This document shows positions 29,617-41,687 of a DNA stretch of 64,000 bases, piece after piece; the stretch's first letter is position 1; each line of letters begins with the position of its first letter. Position numbers and translations under genes: made by a program. This DNA comes from Anastatus disparis (Eukaryota; Arthropoda; Insecta; Hymenoptera; Eupelmidae), in NCBI GenBank assembly GCA_017163975.1, contig JAFFSR010000364.1:736001-800000 (forward strand). Direction: 5' to 3'. A model generated the notes under the pieces. It was not told where the DNA came from and did not search any database. It saw only the letters and a program-made list of their open reading frames with translations.

Positions 29617-31180
29617 TCAGCAGTTTTTCATAGTAGGTGTCGGATGAGGGTCCAGTTTAGGGAAGGTCAAATATTCTTGATTGCAGAGTTCCATCGCGAT
29701 GTCTTGTTTTAAAGGTACTGATTTCTCATGTTGCCCAGCACCTAGTAATGCAATGGTAAATATGATAATCAAAATCGGGCATCCACTAATTAGTACATAT
29801 ATCGTCCTTATTAGATTCTCTTTGTTTTATGGCATCATGATGAGTTTGATAAGATCAGCTATTATTGAAGCTGAGCCAGTAGGATCGTAGTTGATGACAT
29901 ATAATGGCATTTCTGCTTCTGTTTTGGACCTTGGTTGAATATTGTAATACTCAGTTTTGCCTATACATGTTGGATTTAATATAAGGAGTCCTGTACCTTA
30001 CAATTCTATTACATTGTGTTGATTGTTTTGGCAGGAGATAGTAATAAGTTCTCGGTAAATGGTGGAAAATATCCATTGGTTACCATTTGATAGTGGGATC
30101 CATCTTGTGTTGTTTTGCCTGGTTATGTGTGATTAACCTGCAATGTCCAAGATTTTCATTTTCTGAGTCCGTTAATAAAGACATTTCACAGCTACTGCAG
30201 TGAAGTGTCCGAAGTTGAAGGCAGTGGAAAATTTCTTGTATTTTTGTACATTTTCTTAGATGACTGGGGTTCATGAATGAATGTGTCATTGTCCTTTCTT
30301 TAGTAATAATGTACAAAAATTTTGGTTCCACATGTGTTGAAGTTCCTAGTTCTTGAGGTACTGGAAATGGGTGCATTTGGTGCAAATTATACTTTCCCTT
30401 AGTATATTTAGAAAAGGTTATGGTGATAAATACCGTTGAGTTTATCTTTTTGAGTTGTGTTTGAACTAGACCTTGTACTTCTGTTGATAAAGGATCGACT
30501 TGCGGAAAACTAGACTTTGTTGATCCATTGTTATTTTCTCTGATCATTTCGGTGATTGTTTCTTGATTAAAAAGGTATGTTCCTAGGGTCCCATTAATTA
30601 TTGCTTTTAAAGTACTGAGTACATTGTAGGATAGTTCTACGTATTGGTTTATGTTATTCTTCACTGTTTTGGACCAGTTTCCTATTTTTGTGAGATCACC
30701 TATTGGTTGATCTTTGGATATGTATATAGTATAGTCTTCTGTTACTTGTCTGAATATCTCGTTTTGTCTTTCTGCCCTTTCTTGAAGTAGGTTTGAGATG
30801 ATAAATGGTTTAGATACTTGACTTGTATTTTTAGGTATGATGTTGTGTATATCATTTAATATTCTGCTTGCCACGGATAAACTGTTGTTAATTTTATCGG
30901 CTTTGTTGAGCATAATATAACATCCCTTAAATATCTTTGGACAGTTAGCAAAGAAATCTTCGATTTCCCTTCCGAAGTTCCTTTCCGCTGGATTGATAAC
31001 GTCCAGGTCTATTATTGTCGTCAAAAACCAGTCTCCAGTTTTAAAAGCAACCTTTCCTATCTCTTCGAAATAAAGGCCTGGCTAATGTTCAATATCCATG
31101 GTGAAATAAGGTAAGTCGTTTGTGGTTGCGGGATAGATTGAGGGAAGGATAAGCAAGACGAGGGGAATTGAAACTTGCAT
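29617..31180 (-). pseudogene. Errantivirus-like envelope (env) gene, broken
   Basis: On the minus strand an ATG at 31180 starts a hydrophobic signal-peptide-like stretch. The frame hits a TAG at 31084-31082, then stays open from 31081 to 30080 (about 334 codons). The frame is disturbed around 30080-29900 and a transmembrane-like segment follows at about 29750-29800 with a short tail ending at the TGA at 29617-29619. The pattern of a P-x-P block followed by a tyrosine-rich strand and paired cysteines (HSSC...-like spacing) fits insect gypsy/errantivirus glycoproteins, related to baculovirus F proteins. One nonsense codon and at least one C-terminal frame change make it non-functional. Confidence 0.7.
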
Positions 31181-31505
31181 CTGCGGAAAAAAAGAAAAAA
31201 AAAAAGAATGGGAGATTTCAATTAAAGGATTGTTGAAATGGATTGTGGCTATATTAATAACAGAGGTTCAAGGGTTTGCATGATAAGATGCCTCTGTATA
31301 CTTTTTTTCTATGTGTGTGTAAATGTGTGTGAGTGTTGGGTATGTTGTGTAATGTGTTTATCTGTTTTCATAAATTGCTTCGTTCGCGTCCCACTATAGG
31401 AGACCAAGCACTCCATTTCCTTTTATTTATTTGCTTTTTGAAAGTTAAACGCCTTGGTGTTGTTGGTTCTTAGGTAGTTTATGTCGAAAAGTTTCTTGCC
31501 ACATA
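31181..31505. other. Spacer between errantivirus-like protease region and env
   Basis: This is where the reverse transcriptase, RNase H and integrase would be expected upstream of env, but the stretch holds only short fragments and a GT-rich run near 31310-31345. I find no YxDD or integrase zinc-finger motif. The central pol part has been deleted. Confidence 0.5.
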
Positions 31506-32660
31506 TTATTTTCGATGAGATTTAATTATTTTGGTCTGTGCTATGCATGGTCCATTTGGTCCAAATGTATTTGTACTATCAGCTCTTTTAATCTTTGTTG
31601 GTGTTGAGGGTTGTGTGATCGTGACTTCTTTATTTATTGGTTGTATTGACAGCGATCTGGGTATTGATACTGAAATTTTCATTCGGGGTTTTTGAGTGTT
31701 CATAGGAGGTAAGGTTATTGTCTTTCCTTGAGATGAGTTTTTGAATGAACCATCAATTTTCAAATTAAACATATTTGTTGTCAGTCCTTCAGATTAATTT
31801 CTTGGGGTCACATTTGGTATATTTTCCTTTGGAAGGACATAATTATGTTGTGTGAGGTCTAATATTTCTTTATTACTGTCTGATGATCCTTTTTACGTCC
31901 TAATGTATCGTTTAATTCTGAATATGGTAGTTGAGAATTTTCGTAGATGTTACTTAGAGATTGATATTCTGATTCAATATCTGAATACGTTATTACTTCC
32001 TGAGGTATAATATCCTGGATAGAGTTTAATGCATAATTTCTTGTGTTGTCGTAATATTCTTCGTGTGCGTCACATAACAATGAATCTCGACACAAAACTT
32101 CAATTTTAGAATGATTTTCGTATGAGCTTAATTCAGTGACATAATCATTATTATTTATTACTGTGTCATTAATATCAATTTTTTTGGGTGTTTTTTCTTG
32201 TGGCAAGTATTCAGTTATTCTGGGCCGAGAGCAAAGAATGCAGCACGTTGACCTTGGTTCCTCGTGCTTGCAGTCAATGAAATACATAGGGTGCATAACA
32301 CCGGATGACATGATTAAGGCATTGTGATAAAATGAGATTTTTGTTAATTCCATCCTTAGGAAGCTGCTTCCTAAGATTCCTATTACTCCGTCAAGAAGTT
32401 CCTTTACGGTTACTTGAAATTTAATAGGAGCATGGGAGAACATGATTTCGGTCGTTTCTACAGTGTTAAATGTTTTTCCTGTTATTCCGTTGATTGTTGT
32501 AGCTTCATGCACTGCTACAATAGCATTAGGCTGTAGTACTTTTAAATGTACCAGGTTCATTTCAGTTCCGGTATCGATCAAAAATGCAGTTCCGGGTTTT
32601 GATCCAGGTGTGTGTAGTACAACTAATAGTCCTATCTTCGTATTGTTTAATCCTTGGAGG
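31506..32660 (-). pseudogene. Errantivirus-like protease region, pol remnant
   Basis: The minus frame contains LIDTG at about 32579 (the aspartic protease triad), a GITGKTFNTVET strand and GVIGILGSSFL, the hydrophobic GxLG block near the protease C-terminus. The order is typical for gypsy-type proteases. The frame stops at 31859; after a frame change and a stop near 31790, a 31772-31506 piece continues with no recognised motif. The first codons before LIDTG (LQGLNNTKIGLLVV, from about 32640) are in the same frame. No reverse transcriptase follows. Confidence 0.7.
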
Positions 32661-32684
32661 GGTTGTTATCATAAATGTGGCTGT

Positions 32685-33985
32685 TCAGGGACGCTTTGGG
32701 ATAGCCTTGCTTATCGCTGCGTCCGTTTGGTGAGTAGGCGGAAAGTTTAAATGTTGCATCTCGAATGGTGCCATATAAGGGTGAGGATACGAGTATGGTA
32801 TCGGAGGTATTAGTGCCATAGGATGCATAAAAGGATGTTGTTCGGGTGGTATATATCTAGAGGAAAATGAAGTACTCGTCTTTATTTCCAGATTAAGGTT
32901 TGAATCCAGATCTCTTCTATGCCCTCTTGCATCTCCTTTATACTCGTTTTGTCTTCTAGTAGCATAATCACTATCATATTTTTTTGGATAATAAACATTA
33001 TTTCGCTGTGGTATATATGAAGTAGAGGCCCTCTTGATCGGGTAGTCATCGAAGCTTTCGGAACTAGTTTTGAACATTTCATACGAATCATACTCGTATC
33101 TTCTTTGTTCGCGTTCGGGTGAATCAGTGCGATAGTGTGATCTATGATTGTACTCGTATTTAACGTGTGATCGTGATCTCCAAAGTTGCTTATTCTTGTA
33201 ATCTTGGAATTTCACTTGTTTGTATGACTGGTCTTTTAGCTGGTCTGCTACTTCCATAATATAAAGGTATCCTTTTCTTTCGTTTGATGACATCATGTCT
33301 CTTTCGATGCGTTGAGCTATCTTCAATGCTGTGTTTAATGTTTCAGGTTCCTGTACGCTTTCTGCGTAGAGTAAGTCGTCTGAAAGCCCTCTCTTGAAAG
33401 ATTCTAGCGTGAGTTTTTAAGTATTACAAGTATTACAATCATATGGGGTATCTATTCGGCTTGAAATTTTTCCGTAAGTGAGGTCCTGGCTCCTTCTATA
33501 AGTCTTTTAATGCGACTGTAGTAATCTATTACAGTCTTATTCCTACGCATCCTAATTCCTTAAATTTTAGCGCAGCAGTGGGAATATGTCGTTTTTGGTG
33601 AGAAATATTCCTTTAAGGCATTTTTAAGGGCTTCGATACTGTTAATTTCGGTGCCACTTACTGCATCTCTAGGGGTATCGCGTAGTTTTGCAAATATGCC
33701 TTTGAGAAATGCATTGCAAATATCTTCAGGGCATATATTGAACCCGTTTTCCACATCTTGTAGGAAGCTTTTTAATGGCATATTCTTGCCATCGTATAGA
33801 GGAATATGTAGCAGTGCTTGTTGCACTGCCATGCATTCTTCCATGGTGTTAAGTAGAGCATCAGTGATGTTCTGATAATGTGTTAGGTTGTCTCTATTTT
33901 GAGCCATAGTTGGATCGTTATTCACCAATGTAGCAACCACTGTAATTTCTGTTTTAATATGTACTAAGAAGAGAACGTCTTGCAA
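32685..33985 (-). pseudogene. Errantivirus-like gag remnant
   Basis: The minus-strand frame 33985-33560 carries a capsid-like start (HIPLYDGKNMPLKSFLQDVE), common to gypsy/errantivirus Gag. It is broken near 33560-33330. A second frame, 33326-32685, has a basic, Tyr/Arg-rich C-terminus with proline-rich HPFMHPMALIPPIPYSYPHP. No CCHC knuckle is seen, as is usual for many errantivirus Gags. Together with the protease and env to the left it forms a single minus-strand provirus-like relic. LTRs were not found on either side. Confidence 0.65.
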
Positions 33986-34355
33986 AATTAAATGTAAAAT
34001 CCAGTATACTACTATTCTCTTTCGTAAGGCGCTTATTAGATTATATTATTTACTTTCAGATCCTAGCGTATTGTCAATGACCTTCATAAACAATATATAT
34101 ATAATCTGAAAAATAAATTTCAAATCAAGCAATAATTTAATGGTGTAAGAGTATTAGGGTTACTGTTATTATTATTATTAATTTAAACTTGTTTCTATTA
34201 CTTATTTTTAATTACTGTTATTTATTTGTACGTTTAATTAATATTTTAAGGTACGTCTTTTGGGTTTAAGCGATAATTTCCAACATGAAACTATTTGGTA
34301 TGTTTTTAAGTACTGCTTATACTTTTTATATTCCTTACGCGGAACACCTATTGAT
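33986..34355. other. No gene recognised
   Basis: AT-rich sequence upstream (minus strand) of the gag relic, where the 5' LTR would be expected. I could not match it to any direct repeat on the env side. Confidence 0.4.
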
Positions 34356-34359
34356 TTAA

Positions 34360-34507
34360 CCTTTAGATGGCCGGGATGACGCCTGGAGGCGTCATACCCC
34401 GATCTGCCAAAGACTTGGTCTTAGTTTAATCTTTTATGCATGGCCCAAACTCACTTTTTCATAAAAAACGGAGCTTTTGAAATTTCTCAAATTTGGTACT
34501 CTAAAGG
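34360..34507. mobile_element. 148-bp piggyBac-like MITE
   Basis: TTAA flanks both sides (34356-34359, 34508-34511). The ends CCTTTAGA and TCTAAAGG are inverse, and CCTTTAGAtGGCCGGG resembles the second copy at 63008-63146 (CCTTAAGAGGACCGG). A small hairpin GACGCCTGGAGGCGTC is internal. The TTAA target and CC(Y)-type ends suggest piggyBac mobilisation. Confidence 0.8.
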
Positions 34508-34783
34508 TTAAAAATCTTTTTCAATACGCGATCGTAATCAAAAGTTGTTTTTCGCAACATTACGTAGCCGAGACGAAAGGACGAAGCTCTGAATTCGACG
34601 TTGATATTGCAATTATTTGTAAAATCAAATCGTAATAATGATTATTAAAAAAAATATTCAAATAGCTTCTTATAATAACAAGAGTTAAAAATCTTCAGCT
34701 AATATAAATAAGCTAGTCTGGAGCAGACGTCAACTTAGTATAGTCCGGTCAACCTAGACTAATCAGGAGCAAACGTCAACTCA

Positions 34784-35479
34784 CCAGGAGAGTGTCTGAG
34801 TTGCGGGTCACAGATCTTGATGAAACTCCGGTATAAGTATTAAGGTACCAAAATATGAGTGAAGCCACAGCGATACGGTCTAATGCTTCGAAAAACTGAA
34901 GTTATGGACTATTATAGTCTTATTTTCGGAAAAATATGAAAAAAGAACTCCTAATTGAAGTGTTAATAATTCTGTCTAGAAATGTCTTTAATAAATCCAC
35001 AATAACTAAAATGAAAGCAGAGAAAGTAAGCTTTAATTTGCTAGTTTCTGAATTAAAAAATAATAATTAGAATTAAAGTTATGCTTGTTTAAAGTTGAGC
35101 AGTAAGAGAGTACCAAAAATAGTCTAAATTTTGAAGGATGGTGATTTTTAGTACTTTTTTTATGCTAAACTTTAAACAAGCATAACTTTAGTTCTAATTA
35201 TTATTTTTTGATTCGAAAACTAGCAAATTAAAGCTTGCTTTCTCTGCTTTTATTTTAATTATTGTAGATTTATTGAAGACATTTCTAGACAGAATTATTT
35301 ACACTTCAATTAGGAGTTTTTTTTCATATTTTTCTGAAAATAAGACTATAATTGTTCATAACTTCACTTTTTCAAAGCGTTAGACCGTACCGCTGTGGCT
35401 TTCCTCATATTTTGGTACCTAAATACTTATCCCGAAGTTTCATCAAGATCTGTGACCCGCAACTCAGACACTCTCCTGG
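34784..35479. mobile_element. Harbinger-like fold-back MITE, copy C
   Basis: The ends CCAGGAGAGTGTCTGAGTTG and its inverse frame 696 bp whose arms pair almost throughout, for example AAACAAGCATAACTTTA with its inverse. The flanks are TCA (34781-34783) and TTA (35480-35482), one base apart. The end sequence is a diverged version of copies A and B. Short direct repeats with AATCAGGAGCAAACGTCAAC precede it. Confidence 0.75.
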
Positions 35480-35482
35480 TTA

Positions 35483-36708
35483 GTTGAGTCTGGTCAACCT
35501 TGAGAGAAAAAAAATTTTTCCTGTTTTCTTCAAGTATTATAAATATAATAAGAGATCTAACGTAAGTAAAAGGTAACTTTATTAGTAAGTAAGTTATTAT
35601 TTCAATTTTTCAAAAATGTTCTGCTTTTGTCTGTAATTTGTATGGCATTTTAACATAAATCTTATTGAAACGTAAACTAATTAATTGTAATTTTTGTCTT
35701 TATTTTGACAAATATGTTCTCCAAATAATCTTAGAATTTAGAATGAAAATTGAATTACGTTCTCTCATTCTATATAGAACTTATAATAAAGTTCATTATT
35801 TCTTATTTGCTTCACAAAAAATTTTTTTCAAGTCTCGATAAAAACTTTTTTATGATAGTTTTGTTTTTATTCTTGCAATATATTTTTTAAATAAATTTAG
35901 AAGTTCAAATATTCATTTGAATATTGATTTATGTTGCATTTGGATGAAAGTATGTAGCTTTCCCCTTTTTTTTGTTTTTAAAGATTTTTTTTTTGTGAAA
36001 GTGAAATCAGTTTTACGAATATATGTCAGACAATATATGTTTGCATACCGTAAATTCAGAGACAAAAGTAATTGATTTATAAATGAAAATATAAGACAAA
36101 ATATACATTTATAAGTTTAATGATAGTTATAACTAAATGTTAGATTTCTTTTACAAAATGTTTCTTTTGAATAAAAAAAATTAAGATGAAAGTATAGATA
36201 AAAAGATTGATATAAATAAAATTTTAAACTTTAAATCTTATAATACAATATACGTTTTATAAATAGATAATATATATAATGATTTTACATATTTTACTAA
36301 ATTATTAATTAACCTATTCATTTAAATTGATTGATTTAAATTTCTTAATATAAATTCCATTCATTGTTGATCAAATTGATCAATTCAATCAATTGATTTA
36401 AATGTAAATATTTCTTATTATTTAAACTGATTGATTTAAGTTGATAGAACCCTTAAATCGACAATCTGTAAATTTACAAGCCACATTTTGAAAACTTACA
36501 GATTTTTCTTATTTTATAAAAATTGTTTATCAATAAAACATAAATAATATAAATGAGCTAGAATATAAAAAAATGAAATTATAGAGATTCAAAAATTTAT
36601 GAAATGTGCAAAAATTCCTGAAAAAGCGAAAAAGAGATTAGAGTTTTTTCTAAAATATTTATAATTTTTGTTCATGATATAATAGTAGAAATTAAATGTG
36701 TTTCTGAT
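35483..36708. other. AT-rich, no gene recognised
   Basis: I see only low-complexity AT-rich DNA, with a few short runs of TTGATTTAAAT-like phrases around 36320-36440. There is no coding signal and no clear repeat border. Confidence 0.5.
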
Positions 36709-39465
36709 TTATTTAATGTTATTTAAAATTTTGAATGATAAATCAAAGTATTTAAATATATTGTTATTAATTATTTTTTTATTTAAACCTTGCTGATTAT
36801 GAGTTAATGTGATATTCTTATTTTTAGGAATAATTTTGTTTTTTAGACACGTTTTATCATTTAATTGTTTTGGTTTTATTTTGATGATATTAGTGTATTT
36901 GATATATTTATCAAACACCATTTCATTTTGATTTTTATTTGAATTATTATTAGAGCTATTTGTTGTAAAGCATTTTTGTATTTTCAAAAATTTATTATTT
37001 TCTTGTAGAGAATAATCTTTGTTATTAGCTGTGTCGTTTTTAATGAGTTTGGATATATTATTTTTGCTGGCAAGATTTGTTTTATTTAAACATAGTTGAA
37101 ACAATTCATCAAGGTCTTATCCATCATTGAATTGTAATACAGAATTATCGCTGTAAATAATTTGTGCTTCTTGTGCAAAATTAGTCTCTTGGATCATTTT
37201 AGAATTGTTCAGTTCTGGTGAGAAATTTTCAATCATGTTTTCGTATTCTATAAAGTCATTCATTAATGGGCCAATATTGTCGAAAATTATTGATTCTTCT
37301 TTTGCATTTTTTAAATTATTTTCGCATTCTTTATTTTGTTTGAGATTATTTGTATATGATTTTTCTTTTTCTACACAATTTATTTTTTTTGTGTCATTTC
37401 TTATGGTCTGAACATATGAATGCACTGTTTCGAAATCTTCTAAAACTGGAACTTGATGTATTATACCCTGTTATGAAAAAGCAGCTGATAAACCAGCTGA
37501 TAAACAAGCTGATAAACGAGCTGATAAATCAGATGATAAAGCAGCTGATAAATCAGGTGTTGATTTGGCCGCTAATCGCAGCTGATATATCAGCTGCTAT
37601 ATCGTCTGATTTATCAGCTGAATTTTCATAAAATATATTTTTTTAATAGTAAATCATAAATAATATTTTACATGTGAAAGAATTAATATTTTAATTATTG
37701 TAAGTTATGAAAATCGTTTTTTTTATAAATATATTAATTGGAAATTAAATACAAAATTAATTTATTTTAAATACAGAAATATTAAATAATATTAATTTTT
37801 CCAGGCTAAAAAACTAAAAATAACTCCAAGAAAAATTTCAATTTCACCACGTTTTTCTTTCGTTGAATTTAGATTAAATTGAAATAAAAGATTATTTATT
37901 TCAATTCTATCATATTATTACAATAATGTGCTATAATTATTTGTATATCAAAGGAAAGAACAAAAACGAGGTAAACCTCGTAGTGTCAGCTCTCCAAACA
38001 ACAGAGAGCTTTTATAAGTAAACCCGGAGTGTTCCAGCCTTACATATCTGTGGCCTTGAATTTCGTCTGAAGAATCATAAAAGTTAGAGGAACACCACAT
38101 AGTGAGGTAAAGACGAATTAACCTGTCTTCGATCATCAATCAGTCCTTACATCACTAGATGGCGTTTATCTAACTTTTGTGATTCTTCGGACAAATTTCG
38201 AGGTCACAGATATATAAAGCTGGAACACTCGATGTTTGATTGTAAAAGCTCTTCGTTGTCTGAAGAGCTGACTCTACGAGGTTTAGCTCGTTTTTATTCT
38301 TCTCTTTGATAGAAAATAATTATAGCACATTATCTTGTAATAATATGATATAATTCAAATAAATAATCTTTTTATTTCAATTTAATCTAAATTCAATGGA
38401 AGAAAAACGTGGTGAAATTGAAATTTTTCTTAGAGTTATTTTTAGTTTTTTAGCCTGGAAAAATTAATATTATTTAATATTTCTGTATTTAAAATAAATT
38501 AATTTTGTATTTAATTTCCAATTAATATATTTATAAAAAAAAACGATTTTAATAACTTACAATAATTAAAATATTAATTCTTTCACATGTAAAATATTAT
38601 TTATGATTTACTATTAAAAAAATATATTTTATGAAAATTCAGCTGATAAATCAGACGATATAGCAGCTGATATATCAGCTGCGATTAGCGACCAAATCAA
38701 CACCTGATTTATCAGCCGCTTTATCATCTGATTTATCAGCTCGTTTATCAGCTTGTTTATCAGCTGGTTTATCAGCTGCTTTTTCATAACAGGGATAACT
38801 TGATTACTTAACAATTTTTCAGTTTGTTCAGATTCAATTAGAATACATTCAAATTCTTTTGTTTTTATATAATTTATATGAGATTCATTGTATTTAACTT
38901 CTCTAGTAGTTTTTTTTGCTAATAAAATAGTATTAGCTTGAACATTTTCTTGATGTTCTATGTTGGTTTTTTCATAATTTTCTTTTTCGTTAATTTTGAT
39001 AATTGTTATATCAAAACGTGTGGATGCTTTATCGTCTATAATTAAATTGTTCATATTATGTGTTTTAAATTCTGCAGTTTTATGAGTTAACGTTTCTGCT
39101 GAATCACCTATCTTCTTGCAATTTTTACGTGAGTGACCTGTAGTTTCACAATATATACAATAATTTTTTTGTTCATAGTCAGTAAGTTTATCATTTGGAT
39201 ACAGAACATTTAATGCTAATATAAAATCATCTATGTTGTTGATTTTTGCTCAATGTATAATAGAAAAGATGCTACCTCTAAGTTTCAACTTTGCAATAAA
39301 AAACAGTTTTCTTTGATCATTTGCTATACTTCTTGGTAATTTTATTGCATTAATATATTCTCTGGGCAGCATGTTTTTACCATCAAATATTGGTAAAACT
39401 TCAAAAAATAAAAAATTATCATCATCATTCTCCTCCATTATGATTTTTATCTTTTCATTTTTCAT
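36709..39465 (-). pseudogene. Gypsy-like gag-region relic, interrupted by a fold-back element
   Basis: The minus frame starts near 39465 with a capsid-like LPIFDGKNMLPREYINAI, meets a TGA at about 39250, and goes on in the same frame to a CCHC zinc knuckle CIYCETTGHSRKNC near 39160-39119. It then passes an acidic, Asn/Glu-rich region to 38795. The fold-back element occupies 37466-38794. Beyond it the same frame resumes (37465-37117), has a stop, and continues to 36709. All four pieces share one phase, and the insert plus its 3-base duplication is 1332 bp, divisible by three. The short distance from capsid start to zinc knuckle implies an internal deletion. Protease or polymerase motifs are not seen. 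Confidence 0.55.
37466..38794. mobile_element. 1329-bp fold-back element, complete copy (CCCTGTTATGAAAAAGC ends)
   Basis: CCCTGTTATGAAAAAGCAGC opens the element and GCTGCTTTTTCATAACAGGG closes it; the arms pair over several hundred bases each. Both arms begin with a row of AGCTGATAAA(C/T) repeats. The centre (37950-38330) is a second palindrome with GAGGTAAACCTCGTAG-type ends, related in layout to the fold-back region at 23.9-24.3 kb. The flanks are ATA on both sides (37463-37465, 38795-38797). No ORF belongs to it. A truncated relative lies at 16811. Confidence 0.8.
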
Positions 39466-40085
39466 CAGGAAAATTTAATGTTTAATTAATGTTAACATTT
39501 TATTAAGTTAATGTAAGGGATGATTCATTATTATGGATATTTTTAGATTGATAGGTATTCATTTTATTCTGTAACAGAATATACCAAGATACATGTAATT
39601 TATGTTGAATCAATAATGCTTAAATGGTCTCATTAATATCATGGTTTTTTTCCTTCTACCCCGTTTATAATGGTGTTTGTGTACAAAAAATACTGCAAGT
39701 GTTATTTATTAAAATTCTTTGACACTGTCCTATTATTTTCGCATGAAAATTAAGAATATTGCTGATCTATGTTTTGAAATTTTTATATTGACCTACTGTT
39801 GTTCGAATTACACAAGAGCATACCGCGAGAATTTTTGCTGAGATTGTATTTTGCGAGTTTAACAAACTTGCAATGTTTTGATAACAATTGTCTATTTTAC
39901 TACGTTACTACGTTTTTATTAACTCGCTTTGGTGTCTGTCTGTCTGTCTGTCTGTCTGTTCGGTACGAATTTTGCAACCGATTGTAAACTAACTTCCTGA
40001 TGAGCTAGAGACTTGAAATTTTAAATATAGCTCGGAACTGGATGACAATGCAATATTATAAAAAAAATATATATATCTACCGAAC
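39466..40085. repeat. Unassigned stretch with a (TGTC)n run
   Basis: Mostly AT-rich and without a gene. A CTGTCTGTCTGTCTGTCTG run lies at about 39935-39959, followed by text such as AACTTCCTGATGAGCTAGAG that often borders this microsatellite in arthropod repeats. Confidence 0.5.
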
Positions 40086-40089
40086 AATA

Positions 40090-40600
40090 TATTAATATAT
40101 TCAATCATATACGGAGATGTTGGCAAAATTGAAGATTTGAAGATTTTATATATAGATACACTTTTAACATTAGTGTCTAAACATCTTCGAAAATTTTAAA
40201 AATCTTCTTTTGATATATTAATATATTAATATATCAAATGTAGTAATATATTAATATAGTAATATATTAATATATTAATATATCAAATATATTAATATAT
40301 TAATATATCAAATATATTAATATATTAATATATCAAATATATTAATATATTAATATATCAAATATATTAATATATCAAATATATTAATATATTAATATAT
40401 TCAATATTATATTTTGCATGCATTGTTGGATAATATAATTAAATATATATTCCCACCGAAAAATATATTAATACAATTATATACGGAGATATTGGAAAAA
40501 TTGAAATTTTGAAGATTTTATATATAGATATACTTTTAACATTAGTGTCTAACCATCTTCGAAAATTTTTAAAATTCTTTAACTTCTCATATTGCAATTA
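40090..40600. repeat. Direct duplication around an ATATTAATAT-type array
   Basis: A roughly 90-bp segment with CGGAGAT(G/A)TTGG and TTTTAACATTAGTGTCTAA occurs at about 40113-40205 and again at about 40483-40573. Between them lies a tandem array of short units such as TATTAATATATTAATATATC AAA-type phrases (about 40210-40405). It looks like a local duplication expanded through the AT array. Confidence 0.65.
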
Positions 40601-40964
40601 GACATAAATTACAGCATTTTGTATTGTACATATAAAATTTGAGACTGTATTTTATTCATTTTATGGTCTAACAATGCATAAAACAATAAATCTTGGTTGA
40701 ATTTCTAATGGCGTCATTATCGTCAAAATGGCGGGAAACTCACCATGTGATTACGTGTTCTCTCAAAAAAATAGATGAAATACGTTTTAGTCCCTTGACA
40801 ACAATATATATGCTATATAATATGCACTGTTGGACAACACGATAAATAATATTATTAATAATAATAATAATACCAAAATGTATAAGATAATATTTAAATA
40901 AAAAAAATTTTCAATCTACCACGTTTTTTAATTGAACTAAAAAGTATAAAATAATATAAAAATA

Positions 40965-41205
40965 TAAAAAAACTTTTTAATGTACCACGTTTTTATAATG
41001 AACCAAAAAGTATAAAATAATGTGTAATAAAATGAAAAATGAATAATGATTTGAAATAAAAAAAACGTGGGGCGCATACAATACATAATAATAAACATGC
41101 GCCCTAACGTTTTTTATTTCAAATCATTATTCATTTTTCATTTTATTACACATTATTTTATACTTTTTGGTTCATTATAAAAACGTGGTACATTAAAAAG
41201 TTTTT
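40965..41205. repeat. Near-perfect palindrome, ~100-bp arms
   Basis: The arm from about 40968 (ACTTTTTAATGTACCACGTT...) to 41070 is mirrored by 41108-41205 with at most a few differences. The loop GGGCGCATACAA...AACATGCGCCC is itself a hairpin. A weaker copy of the outer part (TCTACCACGTTTTTTAATTGAAC) precedes it at about 40913. Confidence 0.75.
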
Positions 41206-41687
41206 TTTTTATTTTTAATATTATTTTAAATGCAGTCTGTTTACTTTATTTTGGTATCTTTAATTTTTTCTTGATTTTATATTATATAATTTTATATTCT
41301 TTTCATAAAAAAAAAATAAATATGTTTTTAGTATTATTGAATATTATTATTAAAACTCAATATTTTAAATGATATTGAATGTTTACTGTTTAGTCAGCAT
41401 TTCTATTTTTTTAAATGCCGTTTTGTTCAGACTTCCACTACTTAGTGTTGTGTCACGTTTTCTTTTATTCACCAAAACGTATTTCACTTTCAAAATTATT
41501 CTGTTATTTTCACGATTTTAATGAATCGTTAATGTATTAGATTACTGATATTATAAAATCAATGCAAGAAACTTTTTAAGATAATTGATAAAAAATGAAA
41601 AAAGTTTTAAAATTATTAAGAATAATTGATGTATGAATTTATTTATTTAATTATTTTAATTAAATATAATTTTTAATCGCGCACTTC

